Origin: Neoscytalidium dimidiatum
Taxonomy: Eukaryota; Ascomycota; Dothideomycetes; Botryosphaeriales; Botryosphaeriaceae
Length of the DNA: 64,000 nucleotides
Reading direction: 5' to 3'
NCBI GenBank assembly: GCA_037367355.1
Contig: CM074700.1
Span: 186,001-250,000 of the forward strand
In this document: positions 21,183-33,323 of the stretch, piece after piece
Numbering within the stretch: the first letter of the stretch is position 1
How the letters are laid out: every line of letters begins with the position of its first letter
Notes under the pieces: model-generated
Told to the model about the DNA's origin: nothing
Databases searched by the model: none
Seen by the model: only the letters and a program-made list of their open reading frames with translations
Translations under genes and position numbers: made by a program

Positions 21183-23456
21183 GCAGCTTCTAACCAATAA
21201 CCGCAACCACATTAGTTATCGAAGAACACGGCCGTCACGCATTTTGATATTTGACTTGGCTTTCTCGAACTCCCGCTATATACCCTTATGTCCACCACCT
21301 TTTGTCGCAATCTGAAGCGATAACATTTGCAATATACACCGCCATGTATCACGACAAGTCATCTATCACGACAACACGACAACGAAGTCATTATCGATAA
21401 CCCATCTTGTCTTCAAAAAATTGTAGCGTTCAAGCACTGGAATCATCACCATTTGGCGAAACGGCATGCTCTTTGAGTCTTCTTGGCGACCCCTTATTCT
21501 CCAGTACGAACTTGAAAAGGATTCAGCATATTGGCGCAAAGGCGGCGTTTTGTCCTTTCTATCTCTCGGGTTTCTATGTATTCACATATCTGCCATTCTC
21601 TCATTGGAAAGCAAAAGACATCGCATAGCCATAGTAGAGAGGCCATAAGTCTATGACCATGTACTTTACGAAATGAAAAATAGCTCAAAGCCAGCCCACT
21701 CTCCTGGTGCTCCTCAGTCGATCTGCGGTGAACGAATCCATGCTAATCCAGCAACATTACTCAGTCACCCTACAGACGCAGTTCCACCTCCGTCTCATCC
21801 TCCGCAAACCCTCGTCCTCCTCCCTCATGCGGCTACTCATGCCCACCGCAACTGCGGCCCCCAAAGAAAGAAGAGACCCGGTGGCGCTATACACAATCCC
21901 TCCGCTCCATCGTTTCACACCGACCCGCGCCGCCCGTCCCGTGCCGCAACAGCCGGCGACGCTCGCGTTATCACGCACGAGCATCGAGTTCAAGCACGGC
22001 TACCACCAACATCTCACAGCTATGAAGAGACGGAGACCAACACGCACGCACGGCCGCGGCCCGACCGACATAACCGCCAGGATTCGCGAAAGCAAGCAAC
22101 CAAGCAAAGCTAACCAGGCGACCAACCGATCGACGCCCGAGAAGGACCGCGCTCTCAAAACCCACTTTTCCCCGGTCGGTACCAAAATAGACGACCTGAC
22201 CAACCAGTCACCGTGCGCTGCAAGCGACAACAACCAGGAAAAAAAAAATAAAGAAAGAATTAAGCGCCACGTCTGTCCGGAAACGGTGGCCACATCGCCG
22301 TTCGGGCACACATCCGGCGCGCTTGCTGAAACAAACACGCGGAATCCTCCTGCATGCGAGATTCCTCATGTGGGTTGTCGTGATCGTCTCGTTTCGCGTA
22401 CTGACGATGGGCGAAGGACTTGGTGCGGCGCGGCGGCCGCAGGATAGGCAGGAGGTAGGTAGGCTGTGTTACTGCGCCGCCCTCAGGGTGGAACAATGTC
22501 AAGCACACAAGCGAGGGCTCGAGGCAGGATGGAGCGATTCAGCAACCGAAGTTCGAAGGAGGACGAAAAGAGAAGCACGGAGTCCCCCCCGTCACATAGT
22601 GGCGAGAGCAGTAATGCCTTTTGGACGCACGTCGCCATGCATCCCGCGAACACTCCAGGAACATACGCCTCTCCCCAATCATCTAATGGTTCTGAAGCTA
22701 GACTGGGATGCCACGACCTTTCCCGTCCGTCTTCTCCGCAGGCAACAAGAACCCTGGCCAGCGGAGGTGAAAGAAGGTTTAAAGTGGGGAAACCCCGAGC
22801 CAAAAGCTTAAAACAGAAGGGAACCATCAAATTTCCCGGGTCTGCGCGGTGACGACATTGCCATTGTGCAGCCCAGCTAACCAGAATTGACTTTCGAAGT
22901 GCTTTGAAGCGCTCTGCTGTTATTCCCGCCTCGGGCCTAGTCTTGTAGTCTGGTATCTTTCAATGTCTCGATATGTGACATGTCTACACGGTGTCTCTGC
23001 TGCTGCTGCGCCGCTGCATCACGCATGCCACGTATCTCCACTGCCTATCTCATGCACGCATCTGCGCCACTGCCACTGCCATCGAAGAGAAGAGCGTGAG
23101 TCGGGTAGACACGTAGGTACGCACGCACGAGGCTGAACGACATGAAAGCATTCGACGAGAGCTGATGAGGAGGCATTGATTGACAGCCGCCGACAGTCTC
23201 GTGCCCCTCTGCCCCTCGAACCTTGCCGCCACCTGCACTGCGCCCCCTTACCCGATGTCGAAGCAGGTCACTCAAATTTCCCCTCTCTACCAATAGCGGT
23301 GGTACGAAGGCTTTCGACACATGTATCCTAGCATGTGCTCAGGCGACAGCCAGGAAAACGTACCACTTTCACTGCTCTCGGCCGGGAAGATGCGGCACCC
23401 GCAGCCACTTCCAACGTTGTCCCTGCTCTTACGCCTGATGCTCTACGCCAGTTAGC
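21183..23456. other. intergenic, no convincing gene
   Basis: About 2.3 kb between convergent genes. Open frames at 21673-22113, 21707-22447 and 22323-22811 overlap in different frames, use non-ATG starts or low-complexity Arg/Pro/Thr composition, and show no domains. Confidence 0.5.
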
Positions 23457-24316
23457 TCAAGGCGTCTCCTTCCAAGCCTGGTCTCTCTCCACCTTCTGCC
23501 TCACTGCGCCTTTCAGCACCTCATGGAAATTCACCCGCTCCGCGCTGTCCACATCCATGCCGCCTTCTTCTCCCTGCGTATCACAGCATATCTGCGCCGC
23601 CATATCGTGTAGCCTATCCCATGTGTCTAGGTCGAACTTGCCTTCGCTTTCTGCCACGAGCAGCTCGCCTTTGGGAGTGAAGGCAAAGACGTGGATGGAC
23701 GAGGCGCCGGCGAGGTCTCTGACAGAAGGGGTGGTGAGGGTTGCGTTAGTCGGGGAGACGGCAAGGAGGGTGGAAGCGAAGGTCGTCGAAAGGGGTATAG
23801 AGGCGGAGATAAGGGCGAGGATGGAAGCTTGGAGGAGAGACGGGAGGATGGTGAGGACCTGCAGGTCCCTGAAGTTAGCTTCCGATATTGCTCTCTACGC
23901 TTTGGAGAGTCGAAGAATACGTACAGAGGAGCGCGAGCGGTCGTCGGCGGCGTCACCCTCTGGGACGCTGAGGACTTGCAGGGTCACCTGTATGAGGGTG
24001 CGAGGGTGGTTCCGCACAAGGATGACGTGCCGAAGCGTGTTATGGATGAGGGCTTCGAGATGGCGCTCCTTGGGGCCTGGTGATCGTCCGTCAGCCTCCA
24101 AAGAGCTCATAAGATCGTGGGCTCTCTGAGCTTACTCCCAACACCGGTTGCTGGCCGCACGTTTACCTCGATGGCAGCTTCTTCGGGCAACTCGTCGCGG
24201 CGCTGCACCTCGAGCGGGCCATTGACTGCGCCCAAAACGGAGTATCCGTTGTACGAGAAAGTCGCCGACCCATCCGCACGACGGAGGTCGGAAAGCGATG
24301 CTTGAACTGCCGGCAT
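23457..24316 (-). CDS. RRP46: exosome ring subunit Rrp46
   Basis: RNase PH-fold subunit of the six-member ring of the RNA exosome (3'-to-5' RNA processing and decay, nucleus and cytoplasm); ring subunits of fungi are structural rather than catalytic. Exons 24316-24136, 24076-23925 and 23858-23457, 244 residues; introns 59 and 66 nt. The start ADGSATFSYNGYSVLGAVNGP then EVQRRDELPEEAAIEVNVRP is the Rrp46 signature; exon 2 carries ERHLEALIHNTLRHVIL and HPRTLIQVTLQVL; exon 3 carries LPSLLQASILALISASIPL and the final RNase PH strands. Length matches the family. The ATG at 24316 sits just before ASLSDLRRADGS. The gene is divergent from PEX4. Confidence 0.92.
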
Positions 24317-24622
24317 TGCACGTAGCTGAGGCGGTTGTACGGCAGACGTGCGAAGTGTTTGTCGATAATGCTCACCACGAGAATTGCAAGCACAGGCTTC
24401 CCCAGAAAATCTGTCGGCGTTTGGCGGTGAAACGCCGATCCGAGGATGATCCGCGCGTGGCCGAGGCTTTCCGGGTGACGGCAGTGCGCTGTGCCCATAG
24501 CTCTTGTGACAGCTGCGACAACTTCCTCGACGTCCACCGAATTCCCGTAGCTGCTGTTCAGACCTCGGAGCTGACATCGAGATCAGAGCACCGCTTGATC
24601 GAACGACGCGCCGCACGTTCAG
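24317..24622. promoter_or_regulatory. shared RRP46/PEX4 promoter region
   Basis: Only 306 bases separate the two divergent start codons, so the promoters must be in this interval or overlap it. No TATA box stands out; coordinate control is inference. Confidence 0.5.
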
Positions 24623-25160
24623 ATGATGTCAAGTCGCGGTCAAACACCCGCCAAGCGCCTGCTTGTCGAGCTCCAATCTTACCAGGCTGACCCAAACGAG
24701 GCGCTGCAACGGCTCGGGCCTGTTAACGACGATGAGTTGACGCACTGGCAAGCAGTAATGAAGGGCGTGCCAGGGACGGCATACGAGAGTACTTCTCCCT
24801 TACAACAGCTACCGGCCGCGATATGATCTAACAACACCAGGTGGCCGCTGGCTGCTCGACATCCGCATCCCGCCGAACTACCCGCTCTCCGCCCCAGAAG
24901 TCAGATTCTTGACGCCCATCTGCCACCCGAACGTGCATTTCAAGACTGGCGAGATTTGCTTGGACACGCTCAAGGCTGCTTGGACCCCGGCATATACCAT
25001 TTCCACCACTATGACCTCCATCCATCAGCTGCTCACCTCCGCTGAACCCGATTCGCCGTTAAATATCGATATCGCGCAGCTCTTTAGGCAAGGGGACTTA
25101 TTGGGTGCGGAGAGCTTGATAAGATTTTACACCCAGACAGAGAGGTATGAGGGAAGGTAG
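24623..25160 (+). CDS. PEX4: Pex4-like peroxisomal ubiquitin-conjugating enzyme (E2)
   Basis: E2 enzyme that, with Pex22 on the peroxisome surface, mono-ubiquitinates the receptor Pex5 for recycling. Exons 24623-24788 and 24841-25160, 161 residues, 52-nt intron (GTACTT...CACCAG). UBC fold landmarks: N-terminal helix PAKRLLVELQSYQ, then HWQAVMKGVPGTAYE, LLDIRIPPNYPLSAPEVRFL, the HPN motif (CHPNVHF), and the active-site Cys in TGEICLDTLK. The segment AAWTPAYTI after the Cys is the Pex4-type variant of the usual WSPAL. The C-terminal helix ends shortly after, as in Pex4. A second Met directly follows the first. Confidence 0.88.
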
Positions 25161-25529
25161 TAAAAGTGGAAAAAGGTGGGGTGGACTGGGGCAGAGCACT
25201 GTGTTTGTGGGGTTTTTTCATTCACGTCGGGCTGGTCTTTTGGGCGCGAAATCTGTCAAGGCGTTCTTACGAGCTGGGATTGTCTATCTGATACTGCGTC
25301 ATTGAAGACAACAACATATACGATGTGGGTATTAATCATTACACGTCCACATATTGAAGGCCACCTTTGGCCCAAAAGCAAAAGGCCAGATTTGCTCATG
25401 ACATCGGCCTGTACATATCAACCCCGCTCCAAACGCCGAAATCGTTGAGGCTGTGTTCGCCGTGTTCATAAAATCCGTGATTTATTGCAATAGTCGGGCC
25501 GTTTTTTTTTTCACCATGTGCTGCCGTGC
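25161..25529. other. convergent intergenic
   Basis: 3' ends of PEX4 and of the small membrane-protein gene meet here. No coding frame supported. Confidence 0.6.
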
Positions 25530-26057
25530 TTAACGTATTTCGATCGTCCATTGGTTCCTCCTCACACCTGGAGCAAAAGGACCACCTCTCACAATGCTCC
25601 CTCGTATTGATTTTGCGGATCCAAAACTGTTTGTTGAAGTTCTCCGCTCATAGTGGGTCACTGTAGGTGGCCATGCTTGTTGTGCTACGTGACACGAATG
25701 TCGACGTATTGTAGGAAGAGGTAGAGGCGGCGGGGCAGCAGCAGAGGTGCTGAGACTTGAGAGGTAGAAAGAGTTCGGAACGCTTATGTGGTGTTTGATA
25801 GGAGCGTTGAAGTCTAACAGAGGCGGCGCTGGGTCGGGATGGGCGAAGTTCCCGCGTTTCTCAAACACGGGGACGGATTGCTCTTTCTGGAATGGAGCAG
25901 ATCGGGGTTGCCGTCGGCGGCGCAAATAAAGTAGTAAACAGAGCACAGCGGCCAACAAGAGCGCTATCAGCCTCCATAGAGGTGTGCTGGCTGCAAGTGT
26001 GGCTGCGTCTTGCATGTGCGCGGTGTAATCAGCAAAGATAGAGGAGACTGGAGGCAT
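25530..26057 (-). CDS. small single-pass membrane protein, unknown
   Basis: One exon, 175 residues. A short N-terminus precedes one strong membrane span (LWRLIALLLAAVLCLLLYL, about residues 27-45), then a basic RRRRQPR stop. The remainder is Pro/Ser-rich and likely disordered, with an Arg-rich tail ending VRRNQWTIEIR. Positive charges after the span suggest the tail faces the cytosol. No family recognised. Hydrophobic pattern and clean ATG favour a real gene, but there is no independent evidence. Confidence 0.55.
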   Translation of the reverse strand: MPPVSSIFADYTAHMQDAATLAASTPLWRLIALLLAAVLCLLLYLRRRRQPRSAPFQKEQSVPVFEKRGNFAHPDPAPPLLDFNAPIKHHISVPNSFYLSSLSTSAAAPPPLPLPTIRRHSCHVAQQAWPPTVTHYERRTSTNSFGSAKSIRGSIVRGGPFAPGVRRNQWTIEIR

Positions 26058-28170
26058 CGCTCATGGCGTAGGGGCATCAGCTTTTTACAACCAAGCAAGG
26101 GCGGTGGTCAAGTATGTGCCAGGGACTTATAGAAGGGCAATGGAAGGCTAATAAGCGCTAGGATGCATCCACACCGGTGATATTAGCAGGTGGTAAATTC
26201 GTACAACGGCCGTGGATCTGGCCGAAGGGCGACTGCGAAGGCGCACAGCACGTCAAGGATGCGTCGCAGGTGGCTCTCTTGCCCGCAAGTGAAACTGGGG
26301 CGGGGGCATCTGGTGGCCCGTTGGGCAGATGTAGCGAGCGAGAGGCGACGGCGCAGGCGCACATCTGGTGAGAGGTTTCAAGCTGGAGCCCTTCCCGGCA
26401 GCTCAGGAGTGGACGGCGGCCATGGTAGAGCATGGTTGAAGCTTGCCAGCGGGCAGTGATGGCCGCGGCCGGACCTGGCACTCAGCTGGGTCGGAGCGGC
26501 AAGCCATATCATGTTCGGGGATGGCGGGGGTGCGTGACTTGCGTGGGCAGGGCCAAGGGCGGAAATGCGACGCAAAAGACAGGGCTTAGGCGAGAGATGG
26601 CGTCTTTTCAGCTTTGATGGTCACGAAAATGGCGTTCTGGAGGCGCCGCCGCGGCATTGCAGACTAGCTGGTGCGTCGCCACCCATACCCTTGTCTTTCC
26701 GCTGGCCACCTCATGCACGCAGTGGCCGCTACTCACTGCGCTGCGAACACGCATCTTCTGCATGCGCCCCTTCAATTTCTGCATCGCGGGACCAGAATTC
26801 ACTATTCGTCTCCTGCACAGCGGTCCCTTGGCATTCGGACTCCCTCCCCGTCGGCAGCCCGTCCGCGCCGTGTCAAAATCCCGTCCGGGCGCTGAAAATA
26901 GCACCGGCAATGACTAGTTTGCCTGCTGCCCCGCCCCAGTGCGCCCTTGCCAGCGAAGACGAACAACACACCTCAGGCACCAGCTGAGAAAAGGCCACCC
27001 GACGTCATAGTCTCTGAGCATTTTATTAACGGAGCGAGCCCGCAAAAGCTGAACGTGGGGCCATGCCTCACCGGTCTTTGCCCACCGGCAATCGTGGTTT
27101 TCGCGGCGTTCAAGCAAGCACCTGCAAGCTGTTCCATCGCTCCAGATCGCCGCCGCCGCCGCCTTTGCGGGGCGATGGATCTCAGATGGCCACGGGGAGA
27201 GCTCTCTTCTAGAAGCCTTTAACCTTCTTCTCTCGCATTTTCGCTTCTGCTCTTTCCCTGATTCGTCCACCTCACATGCTCAGCTGCATGGACATCAGCT
27301 CGCCATACGCCCATGAGTCCACGACCCTTTTTCTCGATGAAGAGCACAGTGTTGCATCCCGCCAATCTCCAATTGCTATCATGATCTTCCATCTCCCCTG
27401 GGCTAGCGAAGACCCCTTAATCGCTGGTCGGGCAGAGCGGACCCGAATCTACGGGCCGACTGTCGGCTGTGTGCACGCCATGACGCCCAAGAGGCGATTG
27501 CAGTCCTGGCCGGTGGTGCGACTAGGGCCGGATGAGGAAATTGTGGCTTCTGAAGTTCCAAAACCTAAACAGAAGTATACCGTTTAGGAAGGAAGGGCTC
27601 TATAGAACAACAGAAGGTGCCGCTCTCACTTGGTCGTAGCCTTCAGCAGGTAATGCAGAGCACCATTCCTGTTCGCTCTCCTCGTTAGCTAACAGACGAT
27701 CATTGCATCTCTCCGTCCGAATTCGTCCCGAATGTCGCCTACTTCAGTTAACCGACTAGCGATTACCGATCATCCTCTTAACTCCGGAACATCAAGATGC
27801 GTGATAACACGCTTTCTAATAGTATGCCTTGCCAGATGCGGCAAAGGCATTGCATTCATCACATAATAATTTTTTTGGAATTCGTAGTCGGATTCGGGGC
27901 TCATCCGAACCGACGTTCGGTTCGGATGTTCGGATGGGCATCGTTTCTTGGCTTACCTAACATCGACTTCTCAGCTCCACGCTCCACAAGCACAACATTG
28001 AGAGCACGCTGGGACTTCATTTATTTGTAGCTTCACGTATGTGAGTACTTATATATTGGGGATGCCTCCCGGAATTCTCATCTGCATCATCCACATCCCA
28101 AGATTCTTACTTTGAATCATATCCACTTTCAGCGGACGTGCCGTTTGCTACGATATCCTAACTATTCACG
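26058..28170. other. long intergenic upstream of the NmrA-like gene
   Basis: About 2.1 kb. Frames at 26565-26987 and 27276-27587 have no domains; the latter has an ATG and a stop but no recognisable homology. An inverted repeat lies at 27902-27928. Confidence 0.45.
27902..27928. promoter_or_regulatory. 9-bp inverted repeat rich in CCGAAC/GTTCGG
   Basis: CATCCGAAC and GTTCGGATG flank a 9-base spacer, followed at once by a further TTCGGATG. It sits about 240 bases upstream of the NmrA-like start codon and contains inverted CGG/CCG elements of the type bound by Zn2Cys6 regulators. Its function is inference. Confidence 0.45.
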
Positions 28171-29426
28171 ATGTCCAAGTTGCGCGTCCTCCTCCTCGGC
28201 GCCACCGGTCATACTGGGAAGTCTATCCTTGATGGCCTTCTTGAGTACGGCAAGTATGTAAGTTACTCTTCTCAAGCTCCAGCAATGTTTTTGCATCTCT
28301 GGTCTTCATGGTTTTGTCAGATTTTAATGTGACTTTCTCTCTGCAGGATATTGAAGTGCTCGTCAGACCGTCTTCTGCAGAGAAGCCTGAGGTGAAGAAG
28401 ATCCGGGAGCGGGGTGTGAAAATTGTCATTGCAGACATCAATGCCCCTGTTGATGATGTTGTTACTGTGCTCAGAGGTGTCGATGTCCTAATCAGTGCTA
28501 TCGATGCCTTTTCTTTCGTGGCACAGAAGAATCTCGCCACAGCTGCAAAGAAGGCCGGCGTAAAGCGATTTATTCCTTGCTCATGGAGCACCATCGCGCC
28601 GGCTGGAGGAGTGATGTATATGCGCGACGAGGTAAGTCTTACGCCTATCGCTTGAATCGCTTCTGGTGGTGCCCGAGCAAAAGCAAGTCTGATCGATTTG
28701 GCACATCTGCAGAAAGAAGAGGTGTACAACCACATCAAACAGCTCTACCTTCCATTCACCGTGATCGACGTTGGGTACTGGTACTCAGCATCCTTTTTCA
28801 AGGTACCGTCCGGCAAATTTGACTACGCTTCTCTTTACCCTTTCAATGAAATCCATGGCGACGGAAATACACCAACCATTCTTGGAGATTTGCGTGATAT
28901 TGGACGTTGGACTGCACGCATCATTGAGGATGAACGTACACTCAACAAGTTCGTCCTCGCATATGGTGATGTCCTCAGCGAGAACGAAATCGTCGCTGAG
29001 GTTGAACATTTTACGGAAGAGAAAGTTGAAGTAAAGAAGGTTTGTAGCGCTCCGTTGCCCCTGCGCTAGCCCATACAGATCATACAGGCAGAATTTCCTG
29101 TGTATCTTGCAGGATAAATGCTGACTTCGTTGAAACAGACCCCGTTCGATGAAATCGAGGCTCAAGTGAAGGAAGCCAGAGCAAATTTCAAGAAGGACCC
29201 CGCCAACCCGAAGAACAGGGTAGTGCTGTATAAAGCCGAATATGATTATACGAAGTACTTGCGCGGAGACAACCAACCTGAGTACGCCAAGTATCTGGGG
29301 TACGTCGATGCTCGTGAGCTGTACCCAGACTTCAAACCTATCACCTACCGTGAGTTCTTGAAGGATCTGCAGGATGGCAAGATCGAGAAACCGCACTACA
29401 ACTTCGAGGAAATTTTGGGGAAATGA
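28171..29426 (+). CDS. NmrA-like / isoflavone reductase-like NAD(P)-binding protein
   Basis: Atypical short-chain dehydrogenase family: either NADPH-dependent reductase of phenolic-type substrates or NmrA-like redox-sensing regulator. Exons 28171-28257, 28347-28631, 28713-29039 and 29139-29426, 328 residues, all phase 0; introns 89, 81 and 99 nt. The Rossmann motif is GATGHTGKSI at residues 10-19. Then come DVLISAIDAF, AGVKRFIPCSWS, the family's substrate-side segment VYNHIKQLYLPFTVIDVGYW, and FDEIEAQVKEA. The Lys common in isoflavone reductases (VxxK) aligns near YNHIKQ but I did not verify catalysis. The gene is alone on this side of YPT7, without visible pathway partners. The last donor is GTTTGT, a less common form. 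Confidence 0.85.
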
Positions 29427-30155
29427 AGCTGTTTGCATCTTACCACCTGCTTCATCGACCGATTTTGGTAGCAGTCATTTGTTCAATTTGGGTACGTTCA
29501 GATTAGGACAAGTACAATGAAGACCGTTTCCGGATTTAGCAACATCATTTGAAATGCGTGAGGCGCAAGCGATTTGACCCGTCGAGATGTGGATGTTGCA
29601 CAAGGACGGAATAAAGGCCGGAGATGATCTAAAGTGTCAGCAAAAGAAGCCTTTCCTACCTCGTAGCTCGACGCCAAGAGCGGCCACGACTTAATCATTC
29701 GAGTCTTGCGAAAGGTCGCTCGAGGGCATTGGTGTGCTTTCCATGGCTCGGTGGTTTTGGACAAAAAACACGGGCAGATTTGCGAACGATGACGTCTGCG
29801 ATTGTACGACTGACTCAGATGGAAGGGGGCAGAATTGAAAGAGTGCGGCGGAGAGGACGGCGCGTTAAATAGATGGTCGGGGTCGGGCGGGAACCCTGTC
29901 GTTGGCCCGTCATCATCAGCCAAGCTTCACCGACCTCGTGCCCAGAGCTTTGACGTCCTGAGCTGCGCATCTCCCGCGTCAACACATCACACCGATCCCG
30001 ACAACAAACCTTTGCTCCTGCCGCCGCGCCTGTAGCGTGCGCATCCTCCTTACTTCCATCCTAAAGGCCAGGCATCCTATTTCTGGCCTGCAACCGCCCA
30101 CTGCACGTCGCCACAACAACCCTCCCGCACGTAACGTCGATTCAACAGTGCGACC
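29427..30155. other. intergenic upstream of YPT7
   Basis: 3' region of the NmrA-like gene and the promoter of YPT7. No supported frame; a minus frame at 29498-29923 lacks domains. Confidence 0.55.
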
Positions 30156-31107
30156 ATGGCCTCAAGAAGAAAGGTTCTGCTCAAGGTGCGTCTCCTGCCT
30201 CCCGCGACTGCAAGGGGTCAACTCTGACATGAAGCGCAGGTCATTATCCTGGGCGACAGCGGCGTCGGCAAGACCAGTTTGATGAACCAATATGTACGTC
30301 GCATCGAAAGCCATTCGTGGCTCTCCCACCCTTGGAGCGTCGGGTAATAACCCTCGACGCCACAGGTGAACAAGAAGTTCAGCGCGAGCTACAAGGCTAC
30401 TATCGGTGCCGACTTTCTGACGAAAGAGGTTCTCGTCGACGATCGCCTGGTGACGATGCAGGTGGGTGGCTATCAAGCAGCACGACAGCTCATGGACTAA
30501 TGTTGGCACAGCTCTGGGACACTGCAGGTCAGGAGCGCTTTCAGTCGCTCGGCGTGGCCTTCTACCGTGGTGCCGATTGCTGCGTCCTCGTCTACGATGT
30601 GAACAACGCCAAGAGTTTCGACACGCTCGACAGTTGGCGGGATGAATTCCTTATCCAGGCCAGTCCCATGGACCCTGAGAGCTTCCCATTTGTATGAGTC
30701 ACAACCCCACCCGGCGGTCATGCGGATTGTTGATATTTGGATAGGTTGTTATTGGTAACAAGATTGACGTGGAGGAAAGCAAGCGCATGGTATGGATTGA
30801 CAGCCTGACAGGTAATGACGACATGGCTAATTGTACAACCAGATCTCCACGAAGCGTGCCATGGCCTTCTGCAACTCCAAGGGCGGCATCCCCTACTTCG
30901 AGACCAGTGCCAAGGAGGCAATTAACGTTGAGCAGGCGTTTGAGGGTAGGATCCCCAAGCCATGTGGTGGGCAATTTCCACTGACAGCGCCCCGCAGTTA
31001 TCGCGCGCCAGGCCCTTGCGCAGGAGGAGGCAGGCGACTTCAACCAGGATTTCCCTGAGACGATACCCATCAACCTCGAGAACGACCGCGACGGATGCGC
31101 GTGTTAG
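30156..31107 (+). CDS. YPT7: Rab7-type GTPase Ypt7
   Basis: Small GTPase that drives homotypic vacuole fusion and late endosome/autophagosome fusion through HOPS. Seven exons: 30156-30185, 30240-30293, 30366-30461, 30512-30691, 30745-30789, 30843-30945, 30998-31107; 205 residues, the usual length. Nucleotide motifs: G1 GDSGVGKT, switch I with [10 protein letters not shown]3 WDTAGQE, G4 GNKID, G5 TSAK. The Rab7 marker [16 protein letters not shown] and the C-terminal CAC prenylation motif are present. The first exon is only 30 nt ([10 protein letters not shown]). All introns are short (50-71 nt), with standard donors. Confidence 0.96.
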
Positions 31108-31748
31108 ACGGTTTGGACTATTCCCGTCGGTTTACTAGAGGCATGCGGTGAGGATGGTAACATTACACGAGTGATTCTGGTTCATGGCCGAGGCGTTTGA
31201 TTTGGTTCTTTGTGTTTTCGCCGGGGGGTTCAATAAGCGCTTCAAGAGGGCATCCTGGGTCTCGGATGCGATTTCGATCATGATTCTACACGAGAGACTG
31301 TATATACGCGTGGAATGGCGATTGTGTTTGGGTGGTCACGCGTGTATGCAGGCGCTATCTCGCGCCAAGCATCCAGGAGCTCATGCGGCGTGCCGAGGGA
31401 AGCGAGCTGCGACAGGGACGGGCTGGGGTTGGGGGCAGGCACCCACCATTGAAACCTCGCTGCCGGCACGGAGTCCCTTCTTCCCGTATGCAACACCAAA
31501 TGCCAGATCTCTCTCTGCGCACTGCCCACATCCTCCCAGCCCGGCCCATGTGCAACACTCGCTCCCTCCATGCACTGCGAAGCCCGGGAACCCGCCGCAC
31601 CTTCGCTTCCTCCATACCCGCGACCTGAGAGTCCCTGCAGATAACCCTAAAGATCTCGTCATCGCTCACGCCCTCTTATCGGACCTTCCCGTTCCATACA
31701 TTCATAACTTCGTCGCCAAGAACTGAAACACCCCGCGACACGATCCTC
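31108..31748. other. intergenic, no gene seen
   Basis: A plus frame 31184-31726 spans the interval but is Pro/Ala/His-rich with no domains and ends 20 bases before the next gene; judged a chance frame. Confidence 0.5.
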
Positions 31749-33323
31749 ATGGACGCCGCCGTCAGACCCGCGCTGGGCGCACGCAGCGCATCGTCGGTTC
31801 GTTCGACATCGCACAGTCTCTACAGCGCATGGTCGGAGGGGAAAATGCCGACGCAGTGGAGGCACACCTTGGGGATAGCACTGCTGCTGGTCACGGTGGT
31901 CCTGTGGACGGCCAGCAACTTCCTCGCCAGCGTGAGTACCCGTCGCTTCCTTCGCCGCAGCTCAGCTGCAAGATAGACGCTCGCCCGCAGGCGTTCGTTT
32001 CGCCCTTGCGTTGCGGCGGAAAGCTTGACTTGCAGGAACCCGCTGACAGGGATGCTATGTGCTTGACCGCCAGACCATCTTCGCCGATGACACTTATTCG
32101 AAGCCGTACTTCGTGACCTATGTTAATACCGCCTTCTTCGTTATTCCCTTGGGGCCGATACTGTTCAGGCAGGCGCGCCGCGACCCCGAGCAGTTTCGCC
32201 AGCTGGCCGACGCCGTCAAGTCACCTTTCCGGAGAAGTTACAAAAGCACGTACGCGCCGGCGAAGGTACAGGAGGATGGCGCGGAGAGGGAAGCATTTCT
32301 AGGACAGTCGAATGAGGACGCAGAATCCGGAGATGTGGAGGCAGGAGAGTCGTCGCAAACGCTGAGCGTCGAGATCGGAGACCCACAGATGGAGAGTACG
32401 GAAGGGTTGACGTTTGTGGACACCGCGAAGCTGAGCCTTGAATTTAGCATTCTGTGGTTCTTGGTATGTCCTGAGCTTATTGTTTGCCGGTTTCCCGAGG
32501 GCGGGTCAGGGTAAAAGGAGACTAAGTGGATGATTGCTAATCTGGGTTATTCGTGCAGGCCAACTACTTCACCGCTGCTTGTCTGGAATACACGACCGTC
32601 GCTAGCAGCACGATCCTCACCTCCACTAGCAGCATCTGGACGCTCCTCTGCGGCGCCTTCATCGGTGTCGAGCATTTCACGATCCGAAAGCTGCTTGGTG
32701 TTCTTGCCTCGCTGGCAGGCATCGTTCTCATCAGCACGGTGGATATCTCAGGCACAAACAACAGCGATGAGAATCGTGGCTCCTTCCCCTCTAAGACGCA
32801 GGGTGAGATCGCACTTGGTGACGCCCTGGCATTTCTGTCAGCAGTCATGTACGGTTTCTATGCCGTGCTCATGAAGAAGCGTATCGAAGATGAGTCTCGT
32901 GTCAACATGCCGCTCTTCTTTGGTCTCGTCGGCCTCTTCAACGTTGTCATGCTCTGGCCTGGCTTTATTCTGCTAGATATGACTGGCATCGAGACATTCG
33001 AGCTCCCTCCTTCCGCTCATGTCACCGCTATTGTCATTATCAACAGCGCCACTTCGTTGGTATCCGACATGTGCTGGGCCTACGCTATGCTGCTGACGGG
33101 CAGCCCGCTAGTCGTGACTGTCGGTCTGAGCATGACGATCCCGTGCTCCTTGATCGGTCAAATTTTGATCAATGGCCAGACGAGTCACTGGGCGTACTGG
33201 ATTGGCGCAGCCGTCGTGCTAGCAAGCTTCATATTCGTGAATCACGAGGAAGTGAAAGAAGAGGAGGAGGAGGCGGCCGCAGCTACCACGGTGTTCCCTA
33301 GAGAGGTCGGCCGTGTGGGATGA
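31749..33323 (+). CDS. SLC35F5-like membrane transporter (EamA/DMT fold)
   Basis: Drug/metabolite transporter superfamily, SLC35F branch; yeast relatives include Thi74/YML018C at the vacuole. Substrate unknown. Exons 31749-31931, 32074-32463 and 32559-33323, 445 residues; introns 142 and 95 nt, phase 0. About ten membrane spans: the first is TLGIALLLVTVVLWTASNFL, the second YVNTAFFVIPLGPILF; then after a hydrophilic loop of about 110 residues (DGAERE...ESTEGLTF) come ILWFLANYFTAACLEYTTV and the EamA repeat ILTSTSSIWTLLCGAFIGVE. The C-terminus is Glu-rich (EVKEEEEEAAAA). The acidic loop is long for the family and looks cytosolic and disordered. Confidence 0.85.

Noticed and set aside
28171..29426. 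Secondary-metabolite cluster around the NmrA-like gene
   Set aside because: Neighbours are YPT7 and unrelated housekeeping genes; no backbone synthase or tailoring set is present.
31184..31726. 180-codon plus frame between YPT7 and the transporter gene
   Set aside because: No domains and low complexity; most likely untranslated sequence.
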